A stretch of 64,000 nt of DNA from Echinarachnius parma (lineage: Eukaryota > Echinodermata > Echinoidea > Clypeasteroida > Echinarachniidae), in NCBI GenBank assembly GCA_037951105.1, contig JBAMJV010004348.1:1-64000 (forward strand), read 5' to 3'. The notes below the pieces were generated by a model. It did no database searches. It saw only the letters and a program-made list of their open reading frames with translations, and had not been told where the DNA came from. Made by a program: the position numbers and the translations under genes. Positions 60,940-64,000 of this stretch are shown piece by piece. Each line of letters begins with the position of its first letter. Position 1 is the first letter of the stretch.

Positions 60940-61190
60940 TTGGGGGGAGGTGAGCTTAAAGGCAAACCAGCCAACAACAAAATATAGGGGGACAGCCGAT
61001 TAGCGCAGGGGTGCCGCCCCTTCTACATGGGTTGGCCACCTGTCTTAACCCCGTCTCCCAACATAGGCTGTGTCTCTCGGATGGTGACGCAAATAGTCAT
61101 AATTGATTGAATGCGTCTGTACACACGAAATAACATAACAACCAGCCCTACTTCAACTCAATTCTGGAGTGACTCTCGCTAAAACTATAG
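60937..61190. other. no feature recognised
   Basis: Mixed sequence between a poly-G stretch and the next MITE. Confidence 0.4.
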
Positions 61191-61193
61191 ACC

Positions 61194-61402
61194 AATCCGG
61201 TTTCAAGTCTACGTCTGCCATAACTGGGGGGCTTCAACCATGTCTAGCACGCTGAACAAAGGTCACTGATTGTTTAGACTTTAGGAGACAATAATACACC
61301 CGACATGTTGCATAACGGTTAAAACCTGTTCAAGTTTTCTTTCGTTGTACTCTTGGAAGCCCCCCAGTTATGGCCCATATAGACTTAGGATTCGTCTATA
61401 GG
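61194..61402. mobile_element. inverted-repeat MITE, CTATAGAC ends
   Basis: CTATAGACCAATCC and complement; inner CCATAACTGGGGGGCTTC / GAAGCCCCCCAGTTATGG. Confidence 0.65.
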
Positions 61403-61975
61403 TTGTAAGACCCAGAGGAAAACAGCTGTTATAATTGCCCGTTTCACTTTACTGCTGTACATGCCTATGTGAATTCGGACAAAGAACCCACAAGCAAACA
61501 AACAAACAAGCTTATCTATTGTTGTAATAGGCATTACATGACTGTAATATGATCAATATTTATGCATAGTAATTTGTTATAATAACAAATAAACACACAA
61601 TAATTGTGTGTTTATTGGCGTTCTCCATTTCATTTCGTGTAGTGCAGCCTTGACTATGTATATAAAGTGTGATTTAAAAAAATATTTTGTACTTCGCATT
61701 AAAATGTTAATTTATTTGAATTTAATCGTACACACTATTACACATACTCGTATCATTTATAGACCGTGTTTTGATCTTCATCCTTTTAGCATTGCTGCTG
61801 ATCATTTTGAGATTGGTACATGTACCTATAAATGAATATCAATATATGAAACATTAGTTTATGTGCTGTCATTTAATTTAATTTATTTATTTCGTATCCA
61901 AATCATATTTTGACAAAATAATACTAGAACACGATTTAGTGTTTTTACAAAGGTAGCGTACATGTAAAGTCATAC

Positions 61976-61980
61976 TACTG

Positions 61981-62050
<70 letters not shown>

Positions 62051-62066
62051 TACTTCTACTACTGCT
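61976..62066. repeat. (CTA)n microsatellite
   Basis: About 90 bp of CTA with few variants. Confidence 0.95.
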
Positions 62067-62307
62067 ACACTGTAAAAACGCTGTGTAAAAAAACGCTGTG
62101 TAAAAATGGTTGTTGAATCTTTTTATACAACCTTAGGTTTAGCATGATTAGTTGTAGAAAGAAGGGTTGTGTAAAGCGGCCATTGTTCAAGCGTTGATTA
62201 AACGTGTTAAATCACGTGATAGTTTCGACCGCGAAATCATCGCGACAAAGCCCTTTTTGTCCCACTGCAAACCAAGCGAAACGAGATAGCGACGAGGTAG
62301 CGTGTTA

Positions 62308-62531
62308 TGCCCGGCGCAGACAGAGCCGACTCGACCCGATCCGACTAGTTTTCAGCCTGATTAACTCAGTATTTTCAAGCCTCAGGACACCGGTTTTTCC
62401 AGTCAAGTGCCAGTCGGAGGTCATTCAAGGCCGATTCAACATGTTGAATCGGCTCCGACTGAGCGAAACTGACTCTAGCCTGACTGAAAACCAGTCGGAT
62501 CGGGTCGAGTCTGCTCTGTATGCGCCGGGCT
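62308..62531. mobile_element. PIF/Harbinger-like MITE, family H2
   Basis: TTA flanks (62305-62307, 62532-62534). Ends GCCCGGCGCAGACAGAGCCG and complement. Interior re-uses CAGTCGG/AATCGGC words, with a palindrome CAACATGTTGAATCGG. Confidence 0.8.
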
Positions 62532-62566
62532 TTAGTCTTATAACAACAACAACTAATAATAATAAT

Positions 62567-62621
62567 TAAAATGATAATAATAATAACATCAATATTATTA
62601 ACAATAATAATGATAATAATG

Positions 62622-62659
<38 letters not shown>

Positions 62660-62665
62660 GAGCAT
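62567..62665. repeat. (TAA)n tract, 3' tail of the RTE-type element
   Basis: Mostly AAT/TAA triplets, immediately downstream (minus sense) of the reverse transcriptase's short 3' UTR. Confidence 0.9.
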
Positions 62666-62704
62666 ACTATTTTAATGACAGGATAAACTTTGACTTGACT
62701 TGAC

Positions 62705-64000
62705 TTAAGCCGTCCACACCATCGCTGGGATGTGTGATGGCTTCTGCTTCACGATGGCTTGCCACGCCTTCCGGTCTTTGGTCAGTCTTTTGGCCTCAAT
62801 CAGGGAGTCAAGGTGCCTGTTGTTGCAGTCTGCCTTGATGCAATCGATCCATCTTTTTGCTGGTCTTCCCCTTGGGCGTTTACCATGAATGTTACCATTG
62901 AGTAGGATGTGGGGGTATCTATTTGGGCTCATTCTATTGATATGTCCAAAATATCTTAGTCTCTTTGTGGCAACCCTTTCGATGATAGTTTCTTCCATGT
63001 TTAGTTGTGTTCGAATGTGTGTGTTTCTTAGCCTGTCAAGTCTGGTCACACCCATGATCCGTCTGAGGCATGTCATCTCGAAGGTGTGGAGTCTATTTTC
63101 GTCCATCTTTTTCAGCGTCCATGTCTCTGCACCATAGAGTAGAATTGATGATACCAGGACTTTGTAGAGTTCTACCTTTGTTGTGCATCTTATGTCTTTA
63201 GATGTCCAGATTTTTTTGAGCGACTGGAATGCTCCTAGTGCCTTCCCAATGCGATGTTGTATCTCTTCGGTGCATGATCCTGTCTGGCTTATTGCTCCTC
63301 CCAGGTAGGTAAACTTTTCCACTTGTTTAAGTTGATCTCCATCAATGTTTATATGTAGTATTTGAGGCTGTTTACTTATTACTTGTATTTCTGTTTTAGC
63401 GATGTTAATTTTCAGTCCAAAGTTTGTGCTGCTCTCGTGCACCTGGTTGACTATTGTTTGGAGGTCCCTTTCGCTGTCTGCTATTAGGACAATGTCATCA
63501 GCGAAGCGTAAGTTGTTGATCAGTTGTCCCTGTACGTGTATGCCAATCGTAGTGTCGTGTATAGCATACAACATCACAACTTCCAGTAGAATGTTAAATA
63601 GTTGGGGGGACAGGACGCAACCTTGACGTACGCCAACTGTGGTTTTAAACCACTCTGTCAGTTCTCCATTTACTCTAACTGCGCTGTTGGACTGATTGTA
63701 GAGCGCTTGAAGTAGGTGTATGTATTTTGAAGAAAATCCAAAGAATTTCATCGCTTTCCACAGACCTTCCTGCCAGACTGAGTCGAAGGCCTTTTCAAAA
63801 TCGATGTAGCAGCAGAAAAGACTCTGGTTTCTTTCAAGACGCTTTTCTATCATTTGTCTCAGGGTGAATAATTGGTCCATTGTAGATCGTCCTGGACGGA
63901 ATCCAGCTTGTGCTTCAGGCAGCACCTCTTCGGTTTTCTTCTTCAGCCGTTGTTGGAGAATCATGCTAAAAACTTTCCCTGTATGGCTGAGTAAGCTGAT
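62705..64000 (-). CDS. RTE/BovB-type non-LTR reverse transcriptase, C-terminal part, open to window end
   Basis: Open frame from the right edge of the window (ISLLSHTGKVFSMILQQRL) to TGA-free codons and a TAA at 62705. Seen: AGFRPGRSTMDQLFTLRQMI, YIDFEKAFDSV (catalytic D), GVRQGCVLSP, RFADDIVLIADS (catalytic FADD), YLGGAI, then LYGAETWTLKKMDENRL, FEMTCLRRIMGVTRLDR and RPRGRPAKRWID, the typical C-terminus. No stop or frameshift in over 430 residues, so a young copy. The 5' part with endonuclease lies outside the window. Confidence 0.85.
   Translation of the reverse strand: MSLLSHTGKVFSMILQQRLKKKTEEVLPEAQAGFRPGRSTMDQLFTLRQMIEKRLERNQSLFCCYIDFEKAFDSVWQEGLWKAMKFFGFSSKYIHLLQALYNQSNSAVRVNGELTEWFKTTVGVRQGCVLSPQLFNILLEVVMLYAIHDTTIGIHVQGQLINNLRFADDIVLIADSERDLQTIVNQVHESSTNFGLKINIAKTEIQVISKQPQILHINIDGDQLKQVEKFTYLGGAISQTGSCTEEIQHRIGKALGAFQSLKKIWTSKDIRCTTKVELYKVLVSSILLYGAETWTLKKMDENRLHTFEMTCLRRIMGVTRLDRLRNTHIRTQLNMEETIIERVATKRLRYFGHINRMSPNRYPHILLNGNIHGKRPRGRPAKRWIDCIKADCNNRHLDSLIEAKRLTKDRKAWQAIVKQKPSHIPAMVWTA

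Overview
This is animal nuclear DNA: spliced genes with GT-AG introns, non-LTR retrotransposons, many inverted-repeat DNA transposons, long (CA)n, (GGA)n and poly-G/C tracts, and no prokaryotic gene organisation. The repeat style suggests a marine invertebrate, perhaps an echinoderm or another deuterostome. That guess is weak and rests on general repeat character, not on a marker gene.

The only host gene clearly present is an SLC7-family amino acid exchanger (light subunit of a heteromeric transporter, closest in feel to SLC7A11/xCT). It occurs twice, head to tail, on the minus strand. Copy A has 11 coding exons between 26013 and 13600. Copy B has the same 11 exons between 58921 and 36321. 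All splice phases agree. The copy B exons sum to 1482 nt, an uninterrupted 493-residue protein. Copy A has two single-base insertions in exon 10 that break the last two membrane segments. Both copies carry extra partial copies of exon 1 and of the 5' half of exon 10, so those local exon duplications are older than the gene duplication.

The duplicated block covers roughly 1200-28980 (A) and 31215-59740 (B). Introns and flanks still align, so each copy serves as the 'empty site' for transposons that entered the other copy later. Copy A alone received an L1/Tx1-like LINE in a (CA)n tract (7492-9770), an RTE-type fragment (10021-10361), a cluster of inverted-repeat elements (about 10550-12560), a 733-bp inverted-repeat element (20135-20867), a Tc1-derived giant hairpin (26668-28277) and a TTAA-type element (28302-28852). 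Copy B alone received a 3.16-kb inverted-repeat element (32149-35309), a 185-bp palindrome (40541-40725), two hAT-like elements (41392-42752 and 52224-53467), an inverted-repeat element nested in a MITE (44398-45168), a Mutator-like foldback element (46064-47038), a block with a RecQ-like helicase fragment (about 48473-51700), a CR1/jockey-type LINE fragment (54541-55830) and two adjacent TATAGG-ended elements (56652-58526).

Left edge (1-7300): inverted-repeat elements, AT-rich sequence without recognisable genes, CpG/GCGC-rich repeats and an hAT-like element with a perfect 8-bp target duplication. Middle (28980-31210): mostly unrecognised AT-rich sequence, then two LINE fragments. Right edge (59740-64000): a second L1/Tx1-like LINE in a (TG)n tract, small inverted-repeat elements, and an RTE-type reverse transcriptase running off the end of the window.

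The most unusual signals are: (i) several TIR families whose interiors are built from re-used short words from their own ends; (ii) L1/Tx1-like LINEs placed in (CA)n arrays; (iii) a Mutator-like foldback with a 16-bp satellite inside its arms; and (iv) repeated partial exon duplication in the transporter gene.
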